From assembly GCA_032251045.1 (NCBI GenBank), contig JAVVEW010000005.1, positions 1 to 64,000 of the forward strand: a stretch of 64,000 bases of DNA. The letters are read 5' to 3'. Every line of letters starts with the position of its first letter. Positions within the stretch are counted from its first letter, which is position 1. The notes under the pieces were generated by a model. The model was given only the letters and a program-made list of their open reading frames with translations, was not told where the DNA came from and did no database searches. This DNA is from JAVVEW01 sp032251045. Lineage in GTDB: Bacteria > Pseudomonadota > Gammaproteobacteria > Methylococcales > Methylomonadaceae. Below are positions 27,242 through 35,375 of this stretch, piece by piece. Position numbers and translations under genes: made by a program.

Positions 27242-28333
27242 CTAAAGTGTTGTATTGACTGATTTCATGGAAGGTGTGTAGCGCCAATCCGGGCAACGCA
27301 ACGGTCGGCTATAGAGATAAAACAAGGCATTCAGCAGTCGGTCGGACTTAACCGCCAAACGACTGACCGCAACGGTGGTTTTAACCTGGCGACGGGAAAT
27401 TTTCACTTCGGATGATTGGGTAAAAGCCAGCTGCTGCTTGATTTTACGCAAAGTCAAAATCGCCATGCCCAGCGCCAGCAAGCAAAAATTACGCAGACCG
27501 ACTTCCCGGGCTGGCAGCAACAGCGTGTACTGCAAAGCGTTTTCCAGGTGATCGCGGGCAATGGCGATCAGATGCTCAAGCCCGGCGCGGAACTCCGGCG
27601 TACTTGTGCCGGGCTGCAAATCGTGTAAATCAAAACCGGTTTCGGTAAAAACATCCTGCGGCAACCAACACACGCCGCGTTCCAGGTCGTCCCAAATATC
27701 TTTCAGAATATTGGTCATTTGCAGCCCCTGACCAAACGACACCGACAATGGCAACAAGGCGTCTCGATGCCGGGCGATGTCGGGTGAATAATGGCAAAAC
27801 AACTTGGCCAGCATTTCACCCACACAGCCGGCGACGTGATAACAATAACGATCCATATCCGCCAGGGTGGGCAAGCCATGACGCATATCTTTAAGCTGGT
27901 ACGATGGCATTCCTTCGGCCATGATGGCGACACACTCGCTCAATGCCGCCACCTGCTCGGGCGTGAAACCATGCGTGATCGCAATCACCCGAGGCGTCAG
28001 CGCAACCAAGGCACGCTCAGCCTGCAAGGTCTGCTCAGACAACAGCGGCACTAGCGCGTCGGCAAATGCCGCGCCCCCTTCGCCGGTGTTAACGACTGTA
28101 ATGAAGCGATGACAGAATGTTTGCTTCTGGTCAACAGTCAATGCCACCTCATCCTCAACTGTATCGACAATGCGGCACAGCAAATACGCATTCGCCACCG
28201 GCGCCAGCAAGCCTTTGGGCAATTGCGGAATAGTCAGCGCAAAGGTGCGCGACACACCCTCCAGCAGCACAGCCTGAAAATCGTGATCAGACAAGGCCAA
28301 GAAAGAATCAGGTCGATCAAACGAAACATTCAT
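27242..28333 (-). CDS. sqs: Squalene synthase (single-enzyme type)
   Basis: This 363-residue prenyltransferase is likely to join two farnesyl diphosphates to squalene. Two aspartate-rich motifs are present: DTVED (residues about 56-60) and DIWDD (about 212-216). SRTFALTIPQLP and YCYHVAGCVGEML are also typical of squalene/phytoene synthases. A water-soluble squalene synthase with two such motifs is known from Methylococcus capsulatus. HpnC and HpnE are not in this window, consistent with the one-enzyme route, but HpnD (presqualene only) cannot be excluded from sequence alone. It heads the minus-strand hopanoid run, divergent from hpnH. Confidence 0.85.
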   Translation of the reverse strand: MNVSFDRPDSFLALSDHDFQAVLLEGVSRTFALTIPQLPKGLLAPVANAYLLCRIVDTVEDEVALTVDQKQTFCHRFITVVNTGEGGAAFADALVPLLSEQTLQAERALVALTPRVIAITHGFTPEQVAALSECVAIMAEGMPSYQLKDMRHGLPTLADMDRYCYHVAGCVGEMLAKLFCHYSPDIARHRDALLPLSVSFGQGLQMTNILKDIWDDLERGVCWLPQDVFTETGFDLHDLQPGTSTPEFRAGLEHLIAIARDHLENALQYTLLLPAREVGLRNFCLLALGMAILTLRKIKQQLAFTQSSEVKISRRQVKTTVAVSRLAVKSDRLLNALFYLYSRPLRCPDWRYTPSMKSVNTTL

Positions 28334-28456
28334 AGGTCAGATGGAGTCAGAAACCCTTTGCCGCAGCCAAAGTTTAAGTGTCAAATTGAGGCAAATCATA
28401 GTCGCTTTGTTGGTAATTTGCAAAACTCTGTTGTTTTCTTGCTAAAATACCGGAAC

Positions 28457-28484
28457 GTAAGTAAAAACCTTACTAAAAACTTAC
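28457..28484. promoter_or_regulatory. Operator-like inverted repeats between the hopanoid operons
   Basis: GTAAGT (28457-28462), CTTAC (28469-28473) and ACTTAC (28479-28484) form nested dyads with AAAAAC spacers in the 333-base divergent region. A TAAAAT -10-like hexamer at 28443-28448 lies just upstream on the plus strand. Protein binding is an inference. The rest of the region (28334-28666) holds no gene I can support. Confidence 0.35.
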
Positions 28485-28666
28485 AAAACCATGAATTTTT
28501 GGCGCTATTTGCTATCTCGATCCGACACATTCAAGCCAAAAGTTTAGCAGGATTGCTTTAAGCAGACCTTAAAGGTAGGCATTTAGGAACAATCCAACAC
28601 ACTATCTGTTGCAAAAAAGCGACAATGAGACATAATCGACCCCTCAAATTATTTCAGGAGAGAATC

Positions 28667-29779
28667 ATGGGTGTACCATTACGCCAACAACTGACCGTAG
28701 GCAGCTATCTGATCAAACAAAAGCTCAAAGGCGTTAAAAAATACCCCTTGGTGCTGATGCTCGAACCCTTATTTCGCTGCAATCTGGCTTGCGCCGGATG
28801 CGGCAAAATTGACTACCCCAAAGACATTCTCGACCAGCGCTTATCGGTTGAAGATTGCCTGAAAGCCGTCGATGAATGCGGCGCACCCATGGTTTCCATT
28901 CCTGGCGGCGAGCCTTTGATTCACAAGGATATGCCGGAAATCGTTAGGGGCATTGTGGCGCGCAAGAAATTCGTTTACCTGTGCACCAACGCCTTACTGT
29001 TAAGAAAACGCATCGATGACTATCAGCCCTCGCCCTACCTGACTTTTTCCGTGCATCTGGACGGCAACCAGGAACGCCATGACACCTCCGTATGTCAGGA
29101 AGGCGTGTTCGACATCGCGGTCGATGCCATCAAGCTGGCCTTAGGCAAAGGCTTTCGGGTGACCGTCAACTGCACCTTGTTTCAAGGCGAAAAAGCCGAT
29201 GAAGTCGCCGACTTTCTGGATTACGTCACCGAACTGGGCGTGGAAGGCGTCACCATTGCTCCCGGCTTCAGCTACGAACGCGCACCGATGCAGGATATTT
29301 TCATCAAAGGCAAAGATACCAAAGAATTGTTCCGTGGCATTTTCCGCCTGGGTAAAAAGAAAAAATGGCCGATCAACCATTCTTCACTGTATCTGGACTT
29401 TTTGGCCGGTAACCAGAACTACGAATGCACACCCTGGGGCAATCCCACCCGTAACATCTTCGGCTGGCAAAAGCCTTGCTACCTGTTGGCCGACGAAGGT
29501 TATGCCGACTCTTTCCAGGCTCTGCTCGAAGAAACGCCCTGGGATGACTATGGCACTGCCAAAAACCCAAAATGCGCCAACTGCATGGCCCATTGCGGCT
29601 ATGAGGCCACCGCCGTGGAAGATATGTTCAAAAATCCTCTGAAAGCGTTATGGGTTAACTTGCGCGGCCCCAAAACCGAAGGGGCTATGATCCCAGAACC
29701 GACACTGGCACCGACCGCTGCTGTCAGCAAACTTCAGCAAATTCCCGTTCACACTGAAACACTGAAAAACGACGCATGA
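28667..29779 (+). CDS. hpnH: Adenosyl-hopene transferase HpnH (radical SAM)
   Basis: This 370-residue radical SAM enzyme joins the adenosyl group to hopene, the first step of side-chain extension. The iron-sulfur cysteines form CNLACAGC (Cys38, Cys42, Cys45, a CX3CX2C). PGGEPLIHKDMPEIV follows near residue 85, and a C-terminal cysteine cluster includes CANCMAHCGYEA. I chose the ATG at 28667, preceded by CAGGAGAG, rather than an ATG 14 codons upstream. It overlaps hpnB by four bases (ATGA) and heads the plus-strand hopanoid operon. Confidence 0.96.
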   Translation: MGVPLRQQLTVGSYLIKQKLKGVKKYPLVLMLEPLFRCNLACAGCGKIDYPKDILDQRLSVEDCLKAVDECGAPMVSIPGGEPLIHKDMPEIVRGIVARKKFVYLCTNALLLRKRIDDYQPSPYLTFSVHLDGNQERHDTSVCQEGVFDIAVDAIKLALGKGFRVTVNCTLFQGEKADEVADFLDYVTELGVEGVTIAPGFSYERAPMQDIFIKGKDTKELFRGIFRLGKKKKWPINHSSLYLDFLAGNQNYECTPWGNPTRNIFGWQKPCYLLADEGYADSFQALLEETPWDDYGTAKNPKCANCMAHCGYEATAVEDMFKNPLKALWVNLRGPKTEGAMIPEPTLAPTAAVSKLQQIPVHTETLKNDA

Positions 29780-30903
29780 TCTGGACAGAACTGACGGGGC
29801 TTGGCCTGCTGGCCATTTGGTTGCTGATACTGGCCTGGCCCTGGCAGGCCTGGCGTGTGCGCGAAACACTGGCCGCCAGGTCAGCACCCGCCAGCCCAGA
29901 GCAAGAGCAGCTGGCCGCACGGTTGAGCATTATCATTCCTGCCCGAGATGAGGCGACAACCATCGGCCGGACACTGGCAGCGCTGAATCGGCAACGGCTG
30001 TGTTGTCCGGTTTATCTGGTCGATGACAACTCCAGCGATGGCACCGCCAAGGTCGCCCGGCAAGCCGGTTATCCCAACCTGACACTGATCAACGGTGAGC
30101 CACTGCCGGAAGGCTGGACGGGCAAATTATGGGCGCAGCAGCAAGCCTTGCCACACGTCACCACCCCGCTAACACTGCTGATCGATGCCGATATTGAATT
30201 AAAACCGGGCATTATCGAGGCTATGGTCAGCAAACTGGATAACGAACAGCTAGACCTGGTCTCGTTAATGGCGCGGCTGAACATGAGTGGCTTTTGGGAA
30301 CACCTGTTAATTCCCGCATTCATTCACTTTTTCAAACTGGTCTACCCCTTTGCCTGGGCCAACCAGCCACAATCCAGGATGGCTGCCGCTGCCGGCGGTT
30401 GCATTCTGGTCAAAACCGAACAACTCACCGCCATAGGTGGCTTTGCCGCGTTGCGTAACGCCATTATTGACGATTGCACGCTGGCACGGCGGGTCAAAGT
30501 CCAAGGCGGTAAGACCTGGCTGGGACTCACCCATGATGTCGCCAGCCACCGCAGCTACACCCGGCTGGAGGAAATCTGGCAGATGGTAGCCCGCACCGCT
30601 TACAGTCAGCTCAACTACTCCCCCCTGTTGCTGGCGCTGTGCACTGTTGCCATGCTGGCCTTGTACTGGTCACCGCTGATGCTGGCCCTGCTAGGCCAGC
30701 TCAGTCTGGCCATGGTTATTTACGGCTGCATTTCACTATCCTATCTGCCGGTACTTCGTTACTACCAGAAAAGCAGCCTATGGGCGCTGACCTTGCCACC
30801 GACTGCACTATTGTACCTGGCCATGACCTGGTCATCCGCCTGGCGCTTCTGGCGCGGAGAACGCAGTCAATGGAAAGGGCGCCGTTATTCCATCAACTCT
30901 TAA
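29776..30903 (+). CDS. hpnB: Hopanoid-associated glycosyltransferase HpnB
   Basis: This 375-residue GT2-family protein has an N-terminal membrane helix, a catalytic domain with LSIIIPARDEATTIGRTL (residues about 49-66) and VDDNSSDGTA, a metal-binding IDADIE, and three C-terminal transmembrane helices. HpnB is found in hopanoid clusters and is predicted to add a sugar-type group, although its acceptor is not proven. Its start overlaps hpnH and it precedes hpnM by 13 bases, so it belongs to the hpnH-hpnB-hpnM-mlaA operon. Confidence 0.92.
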   Translation: MIWTELTGLGLLAIWLLILAWPWQAWRVRETLAARSAPASPEQEQLAARLSIIIPARDEATTIGRTLAALNRQRLCCPVYLVDDNSSDGTAKVARQAGYPNLTLINGEPLPEGWTGKLWAQQQALPHVTTPLTLLIDADIELKPGIIEAMVSKLDNEQLDLVSLMARLNMSGFWEHLLIPAFIHFFKLVYPFAWANQPQSRMAAAAGGCILVKTEQLTAIGGFAALRNAIIDDCTLARRVKVQGGKTWLGLTHDVASHRSYTRLEEIWQMVARTAYSQLNYSPLLLALCTVAMLALYWSPLMLALLGQLSLAMVIYGCISLSYLPVLRYYQKSSLWALTLPPTALLYLAMTWSSAWRFWRGERSQWKGRRYSINS

Positions 30904-30916
30904 CAGGAGCGCTTGT

Positions 30917-31513
30917 ATGTTTCGCCAATTCTTAATCCTGATCAGTTGCCTGGTGATGCTGACAAGCCCGGCCTGGGCAGAAACCTCACCCCGAGAGGTA
31001 GTTGAACAATTCCAGGAAGCCTTACTCACCTCCATGCGGCAAGGCGACAAGCTGTCCTTTCAAGCCCGCTATGATCAACTTCGTAGCGCGGTGTCAGAAA
31101 GCCATGATTTGGCTAAAATCGCCCGCATTGTGGTTGGCCGCACCTGGCAAGAACTCAGCCCAGAGCAACAACAACAACTGGTTGAGACCTTCAGCCGCCT
31201 CAGCATCGCCTCCTACGCCAACAATTTCAAAAGCTATTCCGGTGAAAGCTTTGCATTCAAACGCCAAGAAACCACGCCTCGCGGCGGCGTGGTGATTCAC
31301 ACCCAATTGCAAATACCTAACGACGATACTGTCAATTTCGATTACATGCTCAAAGAAACCGGTGGACGCTGGCAAATCATCAACATCATTGCCAATGGCG
31401 TCAGCGACCTGGCCCTGAAACGGTCGGAATACACCGCCATTCTGAACCGTGATGACTTTGCCACATTGATTGCTAAAATGCAGGAAAAAATCGCCCTTTA
31501 CAGTCAGGAATAG
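30917..31513 (+). CDS. hpnM: HpnM, MlaC/Ttg2D-family lipid-transport protein
   Basis: This 198-residue periplasmic protein has a cleavable signal peptide ending PAWAET near residue 22, then an MlaC-type lipid-binding domain (PREVVEQFQEALL, LSPEQQQQLVETFSRLSIASYANNF, and GRWQIINIIANGVSDLALKRSEY). In hopanoid clusters this family is called HpnM and probably carries lipid across the periplasm. CAGGAG lies upstream of the ATG. It is encoded 13 bases after hpnB and 8 before mlaA. Confidence 0.92.
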   Translation: MFRQFLILISCLVMLTSPAWAETSPREVVEQFQEALLTSMRQGDKLSFQARYDQLRSAVSESHDLAKIARIVVGRTWQELSPEQQQQLVETFSRLSIASYANNFKSYSGESFAFKRQETTPRGGVVIHTQLQIPNDDTVNFDYMLKETGGRWQIINIIANGVSDLALKRSEYTAILNRDDFATLIAKMQEKIALYSQE

Positions 31514-31521
31514 GTTTTTCC

Positions 31522-32244
31522 ATGCCAAGAACATACTTACCAATACTGCTGCTGACGGTATTGAGCGGCTGCGCCACTACCCAAAACCCGGATGACCCTT
31601 ATGAGGATTTCAACCGTGCTATGTACGACTTCAACCAAGGCGTGGATGATTACGTTGCAGAACCTGTCACCAGCGCCTACCAATGGGTCACACCTGACTT
31701 CATGCAAACCGGAGTCAGCAATTTCTTCAACAACCTTAAAGGCCTGAATACGGTCGTCAACAGCGTGTTGCAAGGCAAATGGCAAAACAGCGCCAGCGCC
31801 ACCGGCCGGCTGGCGGTCAACAGCGTGATCGGTCTAGGCGGTCTGTTCGATGTTGCCACCCCAATGGGGCTGGAAGTGGATGAAGAAGATTTTGATCAAA
31901 CACTCGGCGTGTGGGGCATAGACACCGGCGACTATTTGGTGCTGCCTTTATTCGGGCCAACCACCACACGCGGCATTCCGGGTACGGTGTTTGATACCGC
32001 CATGAACCCGGCCACTTACATAGGCGTGATACCGCTACAAGTCATGCAAGTGATCGATGCCCGCCACCAGGCCGACGGTGCGCTGAATTTTGTCAATGAA
32101 GCAGCGCTAGACCCTTATATCTTTACCCGTGAAGCCTATCTGCAATGGCGCGACAATCTGGTTCGGGATGGGCAAGCGCCGCCCGCCGAGCACACACTGG
32201 ATTTGTATGACGAGGCACTGTTTGAGGAAGACTTTCAGGATTAA
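31522..32244 (+). CDS. mlaA: MlaA/VacJ-family outer-membrane lipoprotein
   Basis: This 240-residue protein has a lipoprotein signal peptide with the lipobox LSGC (Cys17). The conserved MlaA domain follows (DPYEDFNRAMYDFNQGVDDY, VSNFFNNLKGLNTVVNS, YLVLPLFGPTTTRG). MlaA in the outer membrane works with porins and MlaC to return misplaced phospholipids. Here it is encoded with the MlaC-like HpnM, so the pair may move hopanoids or phospholipids. No MlaFEDB genes are visible. It is the last gene of the operon, converging on tolC. Confidence 0.93.
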   Translation: MPRTYLPILLLTVLSGCATTQNPDDPYEDFNRAMYDFNQGVDDYVAEPVTSAYQWVTPDFMQTGVSNFFNNLKGLNTVVNSVLQGKWQNSASATGRLAVNSVIGLGGLFDVATPMGLEVDEEDFDQTLGVWGIDTGDYLVLPLFGPTTTRGIPGTVFDTAMNPATYIGVIPLQVMQVIDARHQADGALNFVNEAALDPYIFTREAYLQWRDNLVRDGQAPPAEHTLDLYDEALFEEDFQD

Positions 32245-32263
32245 GTGTTAAAACGCCTTGCAG

Positions 32264-33571
32264 TTACGAGGCCAGCAAAGCATTGATGGCACCTAACTCA
32301 GCCTCGGACATGTCGCCGGCAGCCTGCTTCAGACGCACCAGGTTGATCAGATAGTCGTAGCGGGCGCGGGCATAATCGCGTTTAGCCTGGAACAAATCGC
32401 GGCGCTCGTTGATGACATCAACGATGGTGCGCGTACCCACGGAAAACCCCACTTCACTGGCCTCAAGCGCGCTGGCCGCCGAACGCATGGCGGCCTCTAA
32501 CGCCCTGACCTGACTGATCGCCGCATTCACGCCACGGAACGCATCCTTGACCTCTCGAATCGCACGCCGCTGAACCTCCAGCAGCCGATGCCTGGCCTCG
32601 ACAAATTGCTGCTGTGCTTCACGAATCCGCGAACTGACTGCGCCGCCGCTAAATATTGGCAGACTCACGCGCAACCCAATGCTTTCCGAATCACCTCTAA
32701 GACCAAACGTACTGGTGTTATCGGTCAGATTGTAATTGCCCACAATGTCGAGCTGCGGCAAATGTCCGCCCACTTGCAGCTCGACATTTTTACGCGCGAC
32801 TTCTGCCTGGTTCACCGCCGCGACCACCGCATAGTTAGCCCGTTCGGCGGCACGGCTCCAGTCATCGATAGCATTAGGCTCCGGCGGCTGCAAAGGCAAA
32901 TCCTGCGCTAACTGCGCTAACTCACCGGAAAAATCACCGATAATCTCGCGCAACGCTTCCTTACGATCATCCAGATCATTATCCGCCACCACTTGATTGG
33001 CTACCGCCCGATCGTAAGCCGCCTGCGCTTCATAAACATCGGTGATAGGTGCCACACCCACCTCCATGCGGCGCTCGGCCTGCTCTCGCTGTTCGGCAAA
33101 CGCTTGCCGTTCCGCATCGACAAACTTAACGGTATCCTCAGCATTGAGCACATCGAAATAGGCTTCGGTAATGCGCAGCATCAGACGTTGCCGCTCCTGA
33201 AGATACTCGGCTTCCGCCTGCGCAATGCGGTTTTCCGATTGCCCCAACTGCACAAAATTCTCCCAACGAAAAACCGGCTGTTCGAGATTGATCGCCAAGG
33301 TATTTACCCAGAAGTTTTGTACGCCCGCGCCCTGAAACGTCGCCTTTTTATTAAACAACCGGCTGCGGTCACTTTGCGCCCTGGCTTCGATAGTAGGCAA
33401 AAAACGCGCATAGCTCTGGTATTTGCTTTCAACAGAAGCAGTCTTGCGCGCCAAAGCCTGCAGCAACACCGGGTCATGGGTTTGCGCAATCTGGTAAAGC
33501 GTCAGCAAATCTTCAGCCTCAGCCTGGATCGAAGTCGCCAATAACGTCAAAATCAATAACAATCGCTGCAT
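32264..33571 (-). CDS. tolC: TolC family outer-membrane channel protein
   Basis: This 435-residue outer-membrane efflux protein has a signal peptide ending SIQAEA near residue 20 (start ATG at 33571; one seven residues upstream is possible). Two homologous halves follow with the typical ITEAYFDVLNAEDTVKFVDAE and VGTRTIVDVINERRDLFQAKRDYARARYDYL segments. TolC trimers form the exit channel for type I secretion and drug efflux. No transporter or adaptor gene adjoins it, so its partner is encoded elsewhere. It is divergent from the DUF2232-like gene with an operator-like palindrome between. Confidence 0.94.
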   Translation of the reverse strand: MQRLLLILTLLATSIQAEAEDLLTLYQIAQTHDPVLLQALARKTASVESKYQSYARFLPTIEARAQSDRSRLFNKKATFQGAGVQNFWVNTLAINLEQPVFRWENFVQLGQSENRIAQAEAEYLQERQRLMLRITEAYFDVLNAEDTVKFVDAERQAFAEQREQAERRMEVGVAPITDVYEAQAAYDRAVANQVVADNDLDDRKEALREIIGDFSGELAQLAQDLPLQPPEPNAIDDWSRAAERANYAVVAAVNQAEVARKNVELQVGGHLPQLDIVGNYNLTDNTSTFGLRGDSESIGLRVSLPIFSGGAVSSRIREAQQQFVEARHRLLEVQRRAIREVKDAFRGVNAAISQVRALEAAMRSAASALEASEVGFSVGTRTIVDVINERRDLFQAKRDYARARYDYLINLVRLKQAAGDMSEAELGAINALLAS

Positions 33572-33644
33572 GAAAACTCTTAAATTCGCCACAAAATAAT
33601 AATCAACCAGCTTATCAAAAATTTGTTAAGCGTAGTTTCATTGC

Positions 33645-33658
33645 TATTGTAGACAATA
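33645..33658. promoter_or_regulatory. Operator-like palindrome TATTGT-AG-ACAATA
   Basis: Perfect six-base arms with a two-base centre lie in the 201-base divergent region between tolC and the DUF2232-like gene. The form suits a dimeric regulator binding site. No regulator gene is nearby, so which gene it serves is unknown. The rest of that region shows nothing definite. Confidence 0.35.
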
Positions 33659-33772
33659 ACGCGAACGAACCGGTATTTTATACGCCGGTGCGCTAACCAG
33701 AGCCGAAGGTAAGCACACCGCCTAACCCTTGGCAATGCTGCCGCACCTTACTCGCTTCAGGAGCCTTACACC

Positions 33773-34663
33773 ATGACACGCTGGCTTGCCGAAACTATCG
33801 CTCAACACCCCACACACGCACTACTGGCTGCCCTGGCCACTGCACTGCTGTCTTTTCTGATCATTCCCGCCGCCATTCTCTGCGCGGCGATTATCGCGAC
33901 CATCACACTGACCTACAACACCCGCACCGCGGCCATGCTGCTGTTGATGACTGGTGTGGTCATTGCCGTCTCGGCGCCTTTCATGCCCAGCCGGCCTGGT
34001 TTGGAAATACCCGTGGCGCTGCTGCTACTGGCACCGACCGCCTTATGCGCCAAAGTACTGGACTTAAGCCGTTCACTGGCCTTGACCATCACGCTCGCCA
34101 CGTTATTGGCATGGCTAGGCGCTCTAGCGATACAACTGATTTCGGGTGATGCCACGGCCTGGTGGCAAGTCTGGCTGGAACAGGCGCTGGCCGGCGTGCC
34201 GGATGCCAGCATGGACGGCTTTCGCGCCGAAGGTATTTTGCCCATTTTTAACGGCCTGGTGGCAACTTTGTTTGGCCTTGCCGTCAGTGCCGCCGTATTA
34301 CTGGGACGCTGGCTGCAAACGCTGGCCGCTAAGCCAGGTCGTTTTGCCGGCGAGTTTCAACAATTACGTCTGACCCGGATGCTGCCGGTGGTGATGAGCC
34401 TCATTCTGGCTGTGAGTTATTTGTTTACTGAATCCCTGTTCGGACAATTTTTATTGATTTTTCTGCTGCCGTTTTACTTTCAGGGACTGGCCGTGCTGCA
34501 TGCCACCGTTGGCGAACACCCACGTAAAGCCGTGCTGCTGATGCCGCCTTATCTGTTATTGATTTTCATACCTCAGTTTGTCTACACCGGCATGGCTTTA
34601 GCCGGATTGAGCGATCTGTTTTTTAATTTTCGTAAAATCATGCCACCACCACCTGCCTCATGA
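33773..34663 (+). CDS. DUF2232-like polytopic membrane protein
   Basis: This 296-residue protein has about eight hydrophobic helices (for example LLAALATALLSFLIIPAAIL, MLPVVMSLILAVSYL, and the C-terminal LLIFIPQFVYTGMALAGL). The topology and weak family signature suit the DUF2232 (YybS-like) group, whose role is unknown. It overlaps the rhomboid protease gene by four bases (ATGA), so the two are translated together. No catalytic motif is visible. Confidence 0.65.
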   Translation: MTRWLAETIAQHPTHALLAALATALLSFLIIPAAILCAAIIATITLTYNTRTAAMLLLMTGVVIAVSAPFMPSRPGLEIPVALLLLAPTALCAKVLDLSRSLALTITLATLLAWLGALAIQLISGDATAWWQVWLEQALAGVPDASMDGFRAEGILPIFNGLVATLFGLAVSAAVLLGRWLQTLAAKPGRFAGEFQQLRLTRMLPVVMSLILAVSYLFTESLFGQFLLIFLLPFYFQGLAVLHATVGEHPRKAVLLMPPYLLLIFIPQFVYTGMALAGLSDLFFNFRKIMPPPPAS

Positions 34664-35343
34664 TCCCACTTCGTGACACTGCCCCCCGTTATCACACGCC
34701 CTATGTCACCTGGACGCTTATCGCCTTGTGCAGTGCCATTTTTCTAATTCTGCAAATACTGCCGGATGAAACCGTACGCCAGCTGACCTATTACTATGGC
34801 ATGGTTCCGATTCGTTACAGCAACCCGACCTGGGCTACCCACTTCGGCTTGCCGCCGGATCATTACTTCTCCTTTATCAGCAACCTGTTTCTGCATGGCA
34901 GTTGGTTTCATTGGCTAAGCAATATGTTGTTTTTATGGATTTTTGCCGATAATGTCGAAGATCGCATGGGGCCGGGCCGGTTTCTGGTGTTTTATCTTGT
35001 ATGTGGCATTTTGGCCACGGGCTTGCAATGGTTTTTCGATCAGGCCATGGTGATTCCGGTCATCGGCGCCTCCGGCGCGATTGCCGGCGTTTTAGGTGCT
35101 TATTTTCTGATGTACCCCTTTGAGCGCGTAGTTATTTGGGTGCCCATTTTGTTTCTGCCGCTTATCTTCAACGTCCCGGCCATCGGTTTTTTAGGCGTTT
35201 GGGTCATTCTGCAAATCGGCAATGCCACCTCCACGCTGGTGTTCAGCGACACGGTCAGCACCATGGCCTGGTGGGCGCATTTAGGCGGCTTTATCGCCGG
35301 CATTACGCTGTATCGATTATTTCTGAAAAAAGACTACCCTTAA
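34660..35343 (+). CDS. Rhomboid family intramembrane serine protease
   Basis: This 227-residue protein has six or seven transmembrane helices. The HGSWFHWLSNMLFLWIFADN loop motif is near residues 78-97, the nucleophile Ser is in GASGAIAG near residue 137, and the catalytic His is in WWAHLGGFIAG near 205-215. It should cleave membrane proteins within the bilayer; the substrate is unknown. It overlaps the DUF2232-like gene by four bases. Confidence 0.93.
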   Translation: MIPLRDTAPRYHTPYVTWTLIALCSAIFLILQILPDETVRQLTYYYGMVPIRYSNPTWATHFGLPPDHYFSFISNLFLHGSWFHWLSNMLFLWIFADNVEDRMGPGRFLVFYLVCGILATGLQWFFDQAMVIPVIGASGAIAGVLGAYFLMYPFERVVIWVPILFLPLIFNVPAIGFLGVWVILQIGNATSTLVFSDTVSTMAWWAHLGGFIAGITLYRLFLKKDYP

Positions 35344-35375
35344 ACCGTCTGACAACCAACCTGACGCAGTGAATC

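Noticed and set aside
28491..28547. Possible 18-residue leader peptide (MNFWRYLLSRSDTFKPKV) before hpnH
   Set aside because: No ribosome-binding site and no attenuator-like hairpin; a chance open frame is more likely.
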